64,000 nucleotides of DNA, taken from positions 36,864 to 100,863 of the forward strand of contig NZ_RQEP01000016.1 of the NCBI RefSeq assembly GCF_004770055.1, given 5' to 3'. A program made the translations under genes and the position numbers. The notes under the pieces are model-generated. The model did no database searches. It was not told the origin of the DNA and worked only from the letters and a program-made list of their open reading frames with translations. This document shows positions 17,816 to 29,800 of the stretch, piece by piece (position 1 is the stretch's first letter; the number at the start of each line of letters is the position of its first letter). The DNA is from Leptospira semungkisensis (GTDB lineage Bacteria; Spirochaetota; Leptospiria; Leptospirales; Leptospiraceae).

Positions 17816-20116
17816 TTGGAATCCAGAATCGCGAAGGGCCATCTCTTCGACGTATATCATGCAGAGGATACTGTATATCTTTGGCTAAAGGACGAAGAAG
17901 GAAGGCCACTTCTCTTCTTAGATAAATTTTATCCTATCATTTATGCCAAGGGAGAAGAGGCACTACTGAGCAAATTAGTAAAACGTCTCTATGAGCTGGA
18001 TGCAGTCTCCATCTCCGAACCTCCTCGATACGAAAGAAGAAAACTATTTTACGAAAATGAGATAGTCCCGGTCTTAAGGATAGTTATCTCCCGCCCCTCC
18101 GTTCTGCCCAGGATCAGCCGCAAGCTATATGCCTTGTACGGCAAATTCGATATCTATCATTCAGACATGGACCTTCCTACTAGTTATATGTTCCAGAAAG
18201 GGCTCTTTCCTCTTTGCGAAATGGAGATCGAATACACAGAAGATCCGGGAGGAAGAAGGATCGTCAATGTTAGATCCGATGATTCTCCCGAGATCATGGA
18301 TTATAAAATACCAGAACTCAAGACCATGTATTTGGAATTAAAGAAAAGCCATAGGATCTGTCTCGAATCCAATCCTCTGGTTATTCGAACCAAAACAGAC
18401 TATCACGAACTACTGTGCAAGGACCCGAGAGATTTATTAGAGAAACTAGATATTCTTCTTAAGATGGAAGATCCAGATATCATTCTTTCCAGACATGGGG
18501 ACCAAGTAATCTTTCCTTATCTGTTTTCCCAAGCCCAGAGGATTGGTTTTCTTCCCGCATTGGATCGAGATAGATCCACTCCCATCCGCAGACATATAAC
18601 GACCAAGGGCACTAGCTATTTCACCTACGGAAATATCGTATTTCGGGCACCTTCTTATCCTCTATTCGGAAGATGGCATATAGATTCCAAAAATAGCTTC
18701 GTATATAAGGAAGCCGATCTCCTAGGAATAGTTGAACTCGCAAGACTCTCCAGGCTCCCGATGCAAAAAATGGCCAGAGCATCCACCGGCAAGGCACTCA
18801 CCTATATAGAAATGGATGTGGCCTTAAGAAGAGGCTATCTAGTCCCTTGGCAAAAAAGTGCGGTAGAGGCTCCAAAGACAGCTCTCCAACTTTTAGAAGC
18901 GGATAAGGGAGGACTCGTTTTTCAACCCAATATTTCAGAGGGCAAGACTGCGGAGAATGTGGCCCAATTGGATTTTGCCCAAATGTATCCAAGTATCATG
19001 GCAAATCACAATATTTCTCCTGAATGTGTAAATTGCATGTGCTGCGGCCCGGATTCGGACGTGAATATAGTTCCAGATATAGGATATCGTATATGCAAAA
19101 AACGTAAAGGGATTGTCTCGGAAGCTCTCGAGCATGTGCTAAAGAGAAGGGCTCATTACAAACAACAATCCAAGATCACCTCGGGAGAAGTATTAGAAGC
19201 GTACAATGCAAAGCAAGCCAGCTTGAAATGGATGCTTGTAACTTCCTTCGGATATCTTGGATATAGAAACGCTAAATTCGGAAGATTGGAAAGTCATGAA
19301 AGCGTGAACGCATTCGGTAGAGAGAAGCTTCTGCTTGCAAAAGAAACCGCAGAGAACTACGGATACGAATTCGTACATGCGATCACGGATAGTATCTTTA
19401 TCAAAAAACCAGGTTCTACTCCCTTCTCCGATGAGGAATTAAATAAGCTCTGCGAAGAAATACATAAAAAAACGGATATAAAAATGGAAGTAGATGGGAT
19501 TTACACCTGGCTACTATTTCCTCCTTCCAGCCAAGACAGAGAAATGCCTGTCGCCAATAGATATATGGGAAGATTTCAATCCGGCAAACTGAAATGCAGA
19601 GGTATAGGAGCCAGAAGAAAGGATCTTCCCTATTTTGTGCGAAGGGTTCAAGAGGAAATGTTGGAATGGATGAGAGGCAAGGTTACGATTCGGGATTTGC
19701 AGGAAGCAGAAAGCGAGATACTTACCATTTATCACAAATACGATTCCATGTTGAGAAGAGGAGAAGTCCCACCGGAAGAACTTCTCTTGCTCAAATCCAG
19801 TTCCAAGGAATTGGAAGAATACGAAGTCATGGGCGCAACTGCACTATCTATGATGAAACTGAAAGATATGGGAATGGACGTGCAGGCAGGAGAGAAGCTT
19901 AAATATATAGTGCTCAACAGAAAGGCAAAGAATGCAGACAGAAGATATATGCCTGAGGAAGAATTGCAGCTCCATCCAGAAAGAGTGAAGAAAGGAATAG
20001 ATCTAGAATATTATAGAGAGCTTTTAGTCTCAGTCTTTCGGGAAATCTGGTTGGAGTTCGCTTCTTTTAAAGATTTCGATGCATTGATCGATCCACAAGG
20101 AAGATTTGATTTCTAA
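17816..20116 (+). CDS. Family B DNA polymerase
   Basis: 766 residues from a TTG codon (17816-17818) just after the preceding stop; no closer ATG keeps the N-terminal domain. Polymerase motifs: A DFAQMYPSIM (Asp near 386), B KWMLVTSFGYLG (near 470), C AITDSIFI (near 524). Motif C keeps the metal-binding Asp of TDS but has Ile where DTDS has its first Asp. The exonuclease region looks degraded: the expected DxE of ExoI reads MYLELKKS, and ExoII reads RHGDQVIFPYL. It resembles the diverged PolB2-like branch more than Pol II, so it may be a specialised repair or translesion enzyme with little proofreading. Last gene of the three-gene cassette; stops 3 bp from the convergent DUF1577 gene. Confidence 0.85.
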   Translation: MESRIAKGHLFDVYHAEDTVYLWLKDEEGRPLLFLDKFYPIIYAKGEEALLSKLVKRLYELDAVSISEPPRYERRKLFYENEIVPVLRIVISRPSVLPRISRKLYALYGKFDIYHSDMDLPTSYMFQKGLFPLCEMEIEYTEDPGGRRIVNVRSDDSPEIMDYKIPELKTMYLELKKSHRICLESNPLVIRTKTDYHELLCKDPRDLLEKLDILLKMEDPDIILSRHGDQVIFPYLFSQAQRIGFLPALDRDRSTPIRRHITTKGTSYFTYGNIVFRAPSYPLFGRWHIDSKNSFVYKEADLLGIVELARLSRLPMQKMARASTGKALTYIEMDVALRRGYLVPWQKSAVEAPKTALQLLEADKGGLVFQPNISEGKTAENVAQLDFAQMYPSIMANHNISPECVNCMCCGPDSDVNIVPDIGYRICKKRKGIVSEALEHVLKRRAHYKQQSKITSGEVLEAYNAKQASLKWMLVTSFGYLGYRNAKFGRLESHESVNAFGREKLLLAKETAENYGYEFVHAITDSIFIKKPGSTPFSDEELNKLCEEIHKKTDIKMEVDGIYTWLLFPPSSQDREMPVANRYMGRFQSGKLKCRGIGARRKDLPYFVRRVQEEMLEWMRGKVTIRDLQEAESEILTIYHKYDSMLRRGEVPPEELLLLKSSSKELEEYEVMGATALSMMKLKDMGMDVQAGEKLKYIVLNRKAKNADRRYMPEEELQLHPERVKKGIDLEYYRELLVSVFREIWLEFASFKDFDALIDPQGRFDF

Positions 20117-20119
20117 AAC

Positions 20120-21265
20120 TTAAAGAGCTCCCTTGCTCATTAATTCTAAATTTTTAATATACCTTTCTCTTTCTCCCGGGTTAGCCGACTTACTCTTAAA
20201 TTCCAAGCCCATAAGAAGATGGTTGTCCTCGTCTTTTCCCCACCACTTGATGATCCCGGAAACGGTCAAAGGCGCCTGCATCTTGAATAAAACATCGAAT
20301 ACGAACTCTTCTTGTTTAGGCAGAGTTTCCACCAAATTCGGATCATGGATCTTGACCTTGATCCCTTGAGCGGATGCATCCAGAACCGTGAATCTTTCAG
20401 TCGTCTTGATCGTATTGGACTCCTTAATCCTATCCACTACTTCCTTAGAAAGCCTTCCCAGTTCAGCGAAATATTCAGGGGTGAGCTTCTTGTCCCTACT
20501 TTGGATCCAAATATAACCGATCGGTATCAATTCATCCGCGTGATTCTTATAGATGATGGGACGGATCAACTCGGATACGATTTTCTGATCCTTGAACTTA
20601 CGGATCGCAGCGGTGACATCATCATCTATTTCCTTGGAATAGTTTAGTCGATCCGGTTCTAGGGAAGAATAGCAAGCAGGGTCTTGAGTATCTTCTATCA
20701 ATAATGATTTTCGAGTACGTTTCGCGAGCTCAAACTTTCGGTCCAAACCAGGCTTGAACGCATCGATCACTATAGAATCCTGACTATTCTTTTTGAGACG
20801 GTTCTTATAGTCTTCGAAATTGACTTTCACCAAGGTAGGAATACTGAACATATTCGCATCTATTACAGTCTTGGAAGAAACGATATTGGTTACGAAAGTC
20901 TTTCCGTTCGGAACAAGAACTCTCATGGCTTCCCTACTCTTCTTAGCAATCGCGAGTTTATCTACCTTGAATAGATACAGATCCTTTTCGATTTTCTGAA
21001 GAAGCAAACAATCCAGTTCGATATATTTTGCCAGGATCTTGAAGAAGGAAAGATTCTTTTCGGAAGCCTCATCCAATCCGTCTACAATCCGAACAACGAT
21101 CCTTTCTTCATCACTCATGTATTTCTTGATAACCGCTTTCTTTTCGAAAGGAGTAATCTTGAATGTCAATTCCTGCTCCAGCAGGTATTTCGTAATGACG
21201 TGGTTTTTCTGTTCCTTAGCAGCGATATAGTCCAAAGCCCTTGAATTCTTTTCGAAATATTGCAT
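20120..21265 (-). CDS. DUF1577 protein with C-terminal PilZ-like domain
   Basis: 381 residues. The N-terminal two thirds matches the pattern I associate with the Leptospira DUF1577 family. The C-terminal part (about 285-375) reads as a PilZ-type barrel: RFTVLDASAQGIKVKI contains the D/NxSxxG signature, followed by strands ending LLMGLEF. PilZ domains usually bind cyclic di-GMP through an upstream RxxxR, which is not clear here, so binding is uncertain. A c-di-GMP phosphodiesterase (REC-EAL) is encoded 40 kb away in the window. A 9-bp-stem hairpin lies in its 5' leader (21328-21361). Confidence 0.75.
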   Translation of the reverse strand: MQYFEKNSRALDYIAAKEQKNHVITKYLLEQELTFKITPFEKKAVIKKYMSDEERIVVRIVDGLDEASEKNLSFFKILAKYIELDCLLLQKIEKDLYLFKVDKLAIAKKSREAMRVLVPNGKTFVTNIVSSKTVIDANMFSIPTLVKVNFEDYKNRLKKNSQDSIVIDAFKPGLDRKFELAKRTRKSLLIEDTQDPACYSSLEPDRLNYSKEIDDDVTAAIRKFKDQKIVSELIRPIIYKNHADELIPIGYIWIQSRDKKLTPEYFAELGRLSKEVVDRIKESNTIKTTERFTVLDASAQGIKVKIHDPNLVETLPKQEEFVFDVLFKMQAPLTVSGIIKWWGKDEDNHLLMGLEFKSKSANPGERERYIKNLELMSKGAL

Positions 21266-21560
21266 AACTCGTCGATGTCGTTTAATAACAGAAGAAATTT
21301 ATATTGAAATAACTGACTCACAGTTTGCGCAAAGAATGTCTTTCGTTTTTGTTTCTTTGCGGGAAAATTCCGAGTTTTATAGAAAAAAATTTCTTACAAC
21401 TTGTAATGTGATAAAACAGGATCGAATTTGGCAAATCCCCGAAACGAGGGAGCCGCAGAACATAGACCGTAAGTCGCTTATTCCTTTCGGAATAGATTCG
21501 ACTGACTTCAAAGAGGACGACTGCCTTCTATTCCAAGAGAATAAGGATTTGGGGAACTTT
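21266..21560. other. Intergenic leader of the DUF1577 gene
   Basis: 295 bp between two minus-strand genes. CGCAAAGAA (21328-21336) and TTCTTTGCG (21353-21361) form a 9-bp inverted repeat about 65 bases upstream of the DUF1577 start. A plus-strand open frame crosses this stretch but has no ribosome binding site or protein-like composition. I recognise no riboswitch. Confidence 0.4.
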
Positions 21561-22376
21561 CTATTTTAAATTGGCAATATAATCGTTTAGATCGGCACTC
21601 ATCTTGGCTGAACCTGCCTCGAATACGATCGACGGATTTGTTCGAACTACAGGGCTAAACATACCTAAACAAGTTAGACTCCCTATTCCACACTCCTTAG
21701 GGTTCGGAGGGATCCAGAGAGCTCTCCATACTGAATAATCGTTATCGTATTCGAATTCTTTCAGTAAGTTTAGATTTTTATCATATATTCTGACTAACGT
21801 ATTCGCTTCGTACGCTTCGTAAGAAGGAAGTATACCTATAGTGACTACGCTCAATAGGCTGGAAAAAACACTTAGAAATCCGTACGCAGCATTTCTAGGC
21901 TTCTCAAAAACCGGAGAATGCAAGCCCACTATATAATAATCATAAGGAAGATTTCTGAGGGAATACGAGTATCCTTCGGGACCCTTGGCGATCTCTAAAA
22001 ACTTCTCTAACTCTTTGATCCCAGTAGGACCGGTAACACTTAAATAAGAACGTGCAAATCCCATTACCTTCTCCTGAGAAATATCCTTTCTCAGGCCATT
22101 CGGTTTATTTTCTCCAGGGATCGGGTAACTTCCTCCAATCGGCTCCCTTAAAGTGCGGGAATCTTGTTCAGCTACAGCCTCGAATTCCACTTTTCCTTCG
22201 GGATTCTTGTGCTTAGTCGACTTGAATGTATTAAAACCGATATAAGCGATCTTGAATTTCTTGGTAATCTTCTGAGAGGACTGAGGTCCCGCTTCTAATT
22301 TGTTTAAGGAATAACGGGAGGCACAGGAGTTTAAGGCCAAAATTGCAAGAAGTAGAAACAGGATCCGGATCTTCAT
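21561..22376 (-). CDS. Leptospiral lipoprotein, unknown function
   Basis: 271 residues with a signal peptide ending LALNSC, a good lipobox, so the mature protein is probably membrane anchored. A hydrophobic segment (AYGFLSVFSSLLSVVTIGILPSYEAYEA, about 160-187) could be a membrane hairpin or buried core. No catalytic motif recognised. It lies downstream of the alternative complex III operon terminator, so it is likely a separate unit. Confidence 0.7.
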   Translation of the reverse strand: MKIRILFLLLAILALNSCASRYSLNKLEAGPQSSQKITKKFKIAYIGFNTFKSTKHKNPEGKVEFEAVAEQDSRTLREPIGGSYPIPGENKPNGLRKDISQEKVMGFARSYLSVTGPTGIKELEKFLEIAKGPEGYSYSLRNLPYDYYIVGLHSPVFEKPRNAAYGFLSVFSSLLSVVTIGILPSYEAYEANTLVRIYDKNLNLLKEFEYDNDYSVWRALWIPPNPKECGIGSLTCLGMFSPVVRTNPSIVFEAGSAKMSADLNDYIANLK

Positions 22377-22420
22377 GTTGGCCTATAATTTAAGAACTCG
22401 ACCTTTTGTTTGACTACCAT

Positions 22421-22457
22421 AAAAAAAATCCCCCGACGAGGAAAACCTCGAAGGGGG
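22421..22457 (-). terminator. Intrinsic terminator of the alternative complex III operon
   Basis: CCCCC-GA-CGAGG / CCTCG-AA-GGGGG stem with AAAA loop (22430-22457; one two-base mismatch), followed on the minus strand by eight T residues (22421-22428). It lies 40 bases after the stop of the SH3-like lipoprotein gene and closes the actA-F run. Confidence 0.93.
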
Positions 22458-22497
22458 TTCTTGAATCTATTGAAACGGATAAAATAACTTTGCTTTC

Positions 22498-23022
22498 TTA
22501 CTTCTTCAGCTCGGGAGCAAGGTCTGCCAAAGGAACTTTGTCCTTAGGTAGATTTTTATACGCGTCGAATTCGTGTCCATTAGCAGACGTGGTTTTTGCA
22601 CCTGGCTCCACTTTGTCTGGATCCTTATAATTATAATGGTCTCTATCTTCCTTATCGAAGAAAGGTTTGTAGTCGCTGCGGTATGCCCACTTGAACACAG
22701 AGTTTGCAGGATCTTGTCCAACTACCAAGCAAGTAGGATTGATCCATCCTTCATTCTTTTCGGTCTTAACTCGAACAAGGTTCTTAGCAACATAGTAATG
22801 GTTTCTGTAATCGTAAACCTTGACTACAGTTCCTATAGCAACTTTTTCGATAACCACAGGGCTAACTAAATCGTCGGAAACAATGGCAACTTTAGGATCG
22901 ATCACCCCTTTTTCCAAAGTAGGACAATTGATATTGCCCACGACTTGAGCGGTATTGGAGCAAGCCCCCGCAAAGAGGCTTAGCATTCCCAGGATCGTTA
23001 TGTTTAATATTACTTTTTTCAT
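22498..23022 (-). CDS. Lipoprotein at the end of the alternative complex III operon (SH3-like)
   Basis: 174 residues, signal peptide ending LFAGAC. The middle (KVAIGTVVKVYDYRNHYYVAKNLVRVKTEKNEGWINPTCLV, read in two pieces) has the strand pattern of a bacterial SH3 domain, with GWI near its end. The C-terminal third is Asp/Lys-rich and probably disordered. It starts 10 bp after actF stops and before the operon terminator, so it is co-transcribed. A role in assembly or surface retention of the complex is only inferred from position. Confidence 0.75.
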   Translation of the reverse strand: MKKVILNITILGMLSLFAGACSNTAQVVGNINCPTLEKGVIDPKVAIVSDDLVSPVVIEKVAIGTVVKVYDYRNHYYVAKNLVRVKTEKNEGWINPTCLVVGQDPANSVFKWAYRSDYKPFFDKEDRDHYNYKDPDKVEPGAKTTSANGHEFDAYKNLPKDKVPLADLAPELKK

Positions 23023-23032
23023 GATCCTTTCC

Positions 23033-24256
23033 TTATTGGTGATGGTGAAGGCAGTCTTCCAATCTTGGATCGCCCACTGGAATCAGTGGAGCCTTCTCCA
23101 GTCTTTTCAGAACTACGAATCCAAAGAGCCCGATCACTCCAACAGTTGCTCCCAAAGATACTAAGTATCCTCCGAAAGAGAAGTCTACGAAGTTAGAAGG
23201 ATAAACCAGCCAGAAGATCTCAGTCACTTGAGTGAAGATGATCCAAAAAGCAACTTTCACCAAGAAATCGATGTTTCTTTTGTTCGGACGATTTAACAAA
23301 ACGAGGAATGGAACTACGAACTTAATCAAAGGAAGAAGAAGGGTCAGATATTCCCATCCTCCAGTCAGCCTTTGCTCGTAGAAGAAAGTTTCTTCCGGAA
23401 TGTTAGCATACCAAATGAGCATGAACTGAGAGAAACCTACGTAAGCCCAGAAAACGGTGAAACCGAGCATGAACTTTCCTAAGTCATGGATATGGTTTTC
23501 GTTTACTAGATTTCCGAGATATCCTTTCTTCTTGAGGTAATAAGACATGACCACTAAGGAAGAAAGTCCTGCTTGGTAAGCTCCCGCGAAGCAATACACT
23601 CCGAACATGGTGGAGAACCAGTGAGGAGTCAAAGACATGATAAGCTCGATGGAGATCAAAGAGAAGGAAAGCGCAAAGACTACGATATATCCACCCGCTA
23701 ATTTAGCGCTGAACTGAGTATGCTTTACATCCTTATCGCTGTCCTGAGCAACCGATCTCTTATAGAAAATGAATCCGAATCCGGACCAAACCACGCTAAG
23801 AACCACGATTATCACGCTAAAGAAACCTATATTCAAAAGAGGTTTCTTATGTTGAAGAAGATGATCTTCCGCTACCGCTTCTGCATGAGACCACTCGTAT
23901 AGATCATGGGCTCCTAAGATCAAAGCAAGAAGAAGGATTCCAGCAACAGGTACGAAAGTTCCATAAGCTTCAGAAATTCTTCTGAGAGTAACAGGCCAAT
24001 GAGCGCCAGTAATATGACCCAAGGAAGTGAAAAAGATACCTGCTAAGGAAATTCCCAAGATAAAGAAAGTTCCCACCAGATACGCGGACCAAGCCGGGTT
24101 AGAATGCCCGCCTTCGTGACGCAGATTTTCATGTCCAAGACCGAATGCGGCAATTCCCAAACTCGCTAAGCCTACAAGGATCATTCCCACCAGAGCGTTT
24201 CTGGTTTTGGAATCGAGCTTAAAGTTGATGAGGTTTTGTTCTACCTTAACTTCCAT
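23033..24256 (-). CDS. actF: Alternative complex III subunit ActF (quinol:cytochrome c oxidoreductase)
   Basis: 407 residues, polytopic membrane protein with about ten hydrophobic segments, last integral subunit in the usual ActABCDEF order. It starts with the stop of actE (1-bp overlap at 24256). Conserved features of the ActC/ActF pair are seen as His/Trp-rich membrane segments (GHITGAHWPVTLRR, HDLYEWSHAEAV). The C-terminus ends in a His-rich LHHHQ. Confidence 0.85.
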   Translation of the reverse strand: MEVKVEQNLINFKLDSKTRNALVGMILVGLASLGIAAFGLGHENLRHEGGHSNPAWSAYLVGTFFILGISLAGIFFTSLGHITGAHWPVTLRRISEAYGTFVPVAGILLLALILGAHDLYEWSHAEAVAEDHLLQHKKPLLNIGFFSVIIVVLSVVWSGFGFIFYKRSVAQDSDKDVKHTQFSAKLAGGYIVVFALSFSLISIELIMSLTPHWFSTMFGVYCFAGAYQAGLSSLVVMSYYLKKKGYLGNLVNENHIHDLGKFMLGFTVFWAYVGFSQFMLIWYANIPEETFFYEQRLTGGWEYLTLLLPLIKFVVPFLVLLNRPNKRNIDFLVKVAFWIIFTQVTEIFWLVYPSNFVDFSFGGYLVSLGATVGVIGLFGFVVLKRLEKAPLIPVGDPRLEDCLHHHQ

Positions 24257-24867
24257 TATTTTGTAGCCGTTCCCTTATTGGTCTTGTTGTCGTATTCTTG
24301 TAATTTACGAACATATAATATGATTTTCCAACGATCCTCAGGAGTAACTTGAGAAGCATAGCTGTTCATCCTTCCCTTACCCTCAGTGATGATATGGTAG
24401 ATCTGTCCGTCGGAGTATCCTTTTGCAGTCGCAGAAGTCAAAGCCGCCATAGGAGATCCGTCCGCCTGAATCGCATTTAAGCGAGGCGCAGGACCTACAA
24501 CAGGACCGTTTCCTTGTCCTCTTACACCATGGCAAGGGCTGCAATAAGTTTGGTATTTATCTTCTCCGCGTTTCAGAGTAGCCAGATCCGCTTTGACAGG
24601 ATTCGCCAAACCTCTGTTAGGAAGTTGGTCCAAACCTTTGTCCCAGTTCTTATATTCGTAAGGATAATATCCTACCGGAACCGCTCCGACTGGAGGCAGA
24701 CGAACCGATTGGTTATTCGGGAAATGCGCATCCGCTTCTTGTGCCTCTCTCGCGATCGAGTCCGCCATGTCCGGCATGTACTCCATAGGAGGGGTCTTAG
24801 ACTCGCAGTTCCAAAGAAGGACAGCTGCGAGAGAAAGAGCAGAAATTCTTTTCAGTGAAATCATCAA
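24256..24867 (-). CDS. actE: Alternative complex III subunit ActE (monohaem cytochrome c lipoprotein)
   Basis: 203 residues with a signal peptide ending LLWNC, a lipobox, so it is probably lipid-anchored outside the inner membrane. One c-type haem site, CSPCH in YQTYCSPCHGVRGQGNG, is followed by a distal Met candidate in EGKGRMNSYASQ and the closing helix EDRWKIILYVRKLQ. It carries electrons from the complex toward a soluble cytochrome or oxidase. Overlaps actF by 1 bp and follows actD by 6 bp. Confidence 0.9.
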   Translation of the reverse strand: MMISLKRISALSLAAVLLWNCESKTPPMEYMPDMADSIAREAQEADAHFPNNQSVRLPPVGAVPVGYYPYEYKNWDKGLDQLPNRGLANPVKADLATLKRGEDKYQTYCSPCHGVRGQGNGPVVGPAPRLNAIQADGSPMAALTSATAKGYSDGQIYHIITEGKGRMNSYASQVTPEDRWKIILYVRKLQEYDNKTNKGTATK

Positions 24868-24873
24868 TCTCTC

Positions 24874-25427
24874 CTATTTCACCGTCTCGACGTGTTTAGA
24901 GCCGAGGCCTTTGATAAAATCAGTCACGCCACTTTCGGAATAGTTCGCAGAGTTGGAAGGGATCCAAAGAGCGAATTTGTCTGTAGTGATGTCCGGATGT
25001 AAAACCTTACGGCCAGTTTTTGGCAGCTTGGTTAGAATGAACATGGCAACTGCGGTAGAAACCCCGGCCATGAACACAGTAAATTCGAAAGTAATCGGAA
25101 TATACGCGAACCAAGCGTTGAAGCTTTTTCCGGAGATATTCAAAGGCCAATCGTATTTATGAGTTAGATACTGCATGCCGAAACCAGCAACGCATCCAAA
25201 GATCCCCATGAAGAAGGTGACCCAAGGCAATCCGGAACGAGCAAGTCCCATTGCATCATCCAAACCGTGAACCGGATATGGAGTAAAACAATCGAAGTTG
25301 GTATAACCCTTCTCCTTTGTTTTCTGTGCAGCGTTTATGATCTCTGCAGGAGAATCGAATAAACCGAATACTCCATGCTCAGTCTCTTGGAATGTGTGAA
25401 ACTGTTCTTTCTTTGGAGAATAATACA

Positions 25428-25428
<1 letters not shown>
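24874..25428 (-). CDS. actD: Alternative complex III subunit ActD (DUF3341)
   Basis: 184 residues. The N-terminal soluble part begins with GVFGLFDSPAEIINAAQKTKEKGY and CFTPYPVHGLDDAMG, characteristic of DUF3341, followed by two membrane segments (about 70-90 and 105-130). It shares a boundary base with actC (25428), indicating translational coupling. Confidence 0.92.
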
Positions 25429-26801
<1,373 letters not shown>

Positions 26802-26822
26802 AGCGCTTCGTTATACTCCGGA

Positions 26823-29800
26823 TTAAATCTTGGCTCTGACCCTGGTCAAGTAAGCGACCGAAGGACCGACGTTTAGGTATTCGAGTAAGCGATAGGATCT
26901 TGGACCGCTGCTGAGTTTAGCAACTTCGGATTCTTTATCATTGATGTTTCCGAAGCTGATTGCATCAGCTGCACAGCTTTGCTGACAAGCAGTCTTGAGT
27001 TCGCCATCTTTCAGAGTGCGACCCTCATTCTTAGCTTGGATCTTTTTCTCCGCAATACGAGAAGAACAGAAGGTACATTTTTCCATGACCCCGCGGCCAC
27101 GAACTGTAACTTCAGGGTTCAGTCCCAGATATCTTGGAGCCTTTCCGCCTTTTTGGGCACCGGTCTCGTTATACCAATGTTGAGCCCAGTTATAGCGACG
27201 AACTTTGTAAGGACAGTTGTTGGAACAGTATCTGGTTCCCACACAACGGTTGTACACCATATCGTTCGTTCCTTCCGAGCCGTGAACAGTTGCAGCAACA
27301 GGGCAAACAGTCTCGCAAGGAGCGTTTTCGCAATGTTGACACATCACCGGTTGGTGAGCGATCTGCATATCCTCAGGCTTCTCAGGGTCACCGATATAGT
27401 AACGGTCGATACGGATCCAATGCATCTCGCGACCCACTCGGACCTCGTCTCTTCCTACTACAGGAATATTGTTCTCCACTTGGCAAGCGATCACGCAAGA
27501 AGCGCAACCGGTGCAAGCGGTAAGGTCTATGCTCATTCCCCAGCGATAGCCAGGATATTCGTGAACCGGGTTGGCTCCGACAGCATATACCATCTGACCG
27601 TTCTTCTTGATCTTAGGAATTTCGGACTCTTTAACACCTGCAGCCGGATCCTTACGATACTCATCGATCGTAGTGGATTGAATGAGAGGTCTCTCTTCGT
27701 AACCGAAGCCTGGAGACATCATGTGGTGGTGCTGGGTGCAAGCGAGCTTATAAGTCTTACCGGTCTTCTCGATAGAAGATACGCTAATGCCTGAATATAC
27801 TCCGTTTTCGGCTAACGCGTAAGCGTTCTTACCGACTCCGTTTGCAATCGTTCCGGCAGCAGTTCTACCGTAACCGATCGCGATTCCGATCGCATCCTTA
27901 TGCATTCCTGGCTGGACTTGAGCAGGCAATTCAATGGATTGTTTCGCGGTTTTCAGAACCACAACGTCGTTGGACTGAATCCCCTTCTCTTTTGCAAGAG
28001 CAGGAGAAAGAAGAACGTAGTTGTCCCAGGTAACCTTGGTTACTGGATCCGGAAGCTCTTGGAGAAGAGAGTTGTTTGCAGCTCTACCGTCTCCGATGGA
28101 GATCTTTTCATACAGAGCAAGTTTCAAGCCTTGAGAAGAAGAAGCTAACTTCTTGATCGCTCCGCGGTTGAAACCTCTTCCGGCGCCTGGAGTTTTCTTA
28201 CGGTTTTCCGCAGAAACTGTAGTTCCGGCTCTGAGAAGATCTTCCCACTTCTGCTTGGAACCAAGTTTTTTGGTCCAAGAGTTCTTTACGTATTCGTAAA
28301 ATACTTTCTCTCCGCCGAGACTTCCGCCAGCAAAAGCGATTAAGCTGTCCTCGAAAGAACGAGTGTTGAATAGAGGACGAATCGCAGGCTGTTGGATGGA
28401 GAAAATACCCTTAGTTACTTCTGCATCACCCCAAGACTCTAAGAAATGAGTCGTAGAAGCGAGATAGTTAGAAGCGAGTGCAGTCTCATCAGCTCTGTCA
28501 GACAGGCTAACAACCAGGGCAGCTCTATGCAGAAGATCTTTCCAATGTTCGCCACCTTGGTATACCAAGTTGGTGTCATAGAGGAATAGAACTCCTACTT
28601 TCGTTTGTTTTAATGCTTCAGTAAGTTTGCCGAGGTTACCGGAATAATCAGCGAGTCCTTCTTTCTTAGGATTAGCATGATCTACAGTCTTACCGTCGTT
28701 CTCCAGAGCAGAGTTCAGGAAGTTCACGAGAACTTGCAAGTCTACCGCATCTGCAGTATTCGCGGAAACACCACCGGCAACTACAAGGGATTTGCCCTTG
28801 TTTTCCCAGAGAGCTTTTGCAACTTTCTTAATATTGTCCGCAGCTAATCCTAATTCGGAAGAGAGGCTCGCAAGAGTTGCGTTTCCAAGAACGTCTTTAG
28901 TGTTTGCGCCAAGCTCAGAAAGAGCAGCAGCGATTGCTAAAGCGAATTTGGATTGGTCACCAGGACGGATCGGAAGTCTCAAGTCCGCGTTAGAACCGGA
29001 CATAGTAGGAATAGATTCCGCAGCTGCGAAGAAGTTTACATCTTTCGCTCCGCTTCTCAGGTTCCTTCTCTTAGAGAAATCCTTTTGGTGTTCTTCTGGA
29101 GAAAGCCAAGATCCCATGAAATCGCAATCAATGGAAAGAATGGCATTCGCAAGATCGAAATGATAATTCGGAATTAAGGCTCTTCCGTAAGAAGCTGCCT
29201 GTCCTTTGGAAACCACTTCTTCTGCAGAAGTAAGAGAGATCTCATAGTGCTCTCCACCACCTACTGCTTTCAAGAAGTCTCCGATCACGGACTTAGTTGC
29301 AGGAGAATCCAAAGGCTTAGTAACGATTACAGTCTTGCCTTTGTTCTTGGACAATGCCTCTTGGACTTTTGCGTCCAGGTTGGCCCAAGTAGTCTTCTCC
29401 GCTTTTCCGCCGGAAACGGTCGCAGGATCCTGAGCTCTATCCGGATCATAAAGATCGAAGATAGCCGCTTGTCCTTGAGCGCCTAATGCACCTTGAGAAA
29501 CAGGGTGATTGTCGTTTCCTTCTAATTTAAGAGGACGACCGTCTTTCGCTTTTACGAGAATTCCCGTGCCGTTGTAAACGGTAGCGTAATGATACGATAG
29601 GCCATGCTTGACGAAATCGAAAGTTCCTTCGTCAGTCTTTAGGTCGACGTAAGGAACGATTTTCTCTACCGGTTTACGAACGCAATTGAGGGAAGTCATT
29701 GCGACTCCCGCTCCCATCAATTTCAGGAATGTCTTACGATCGAATTCTCCCGATTTGATTCTTGCGATGATTGGATCCGGAGAGGTGAAAAATTCAGAGC

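Noticed and set aside
21336..21569. 77-codon plus-strand frame in the gap upstream of the DUF1577 gene
   Set aside because: No ribosome binding site, no protein-like features, and its end overlaps the next gene; more likely a leader region with a hairpin.
26979..27794. 271-codon plus-strand frame opposite actB
   Set aside because: It is antisense to the Fe-S domain of actB with its four cysteine groups; no ribosome binding site or recognisable protein features.
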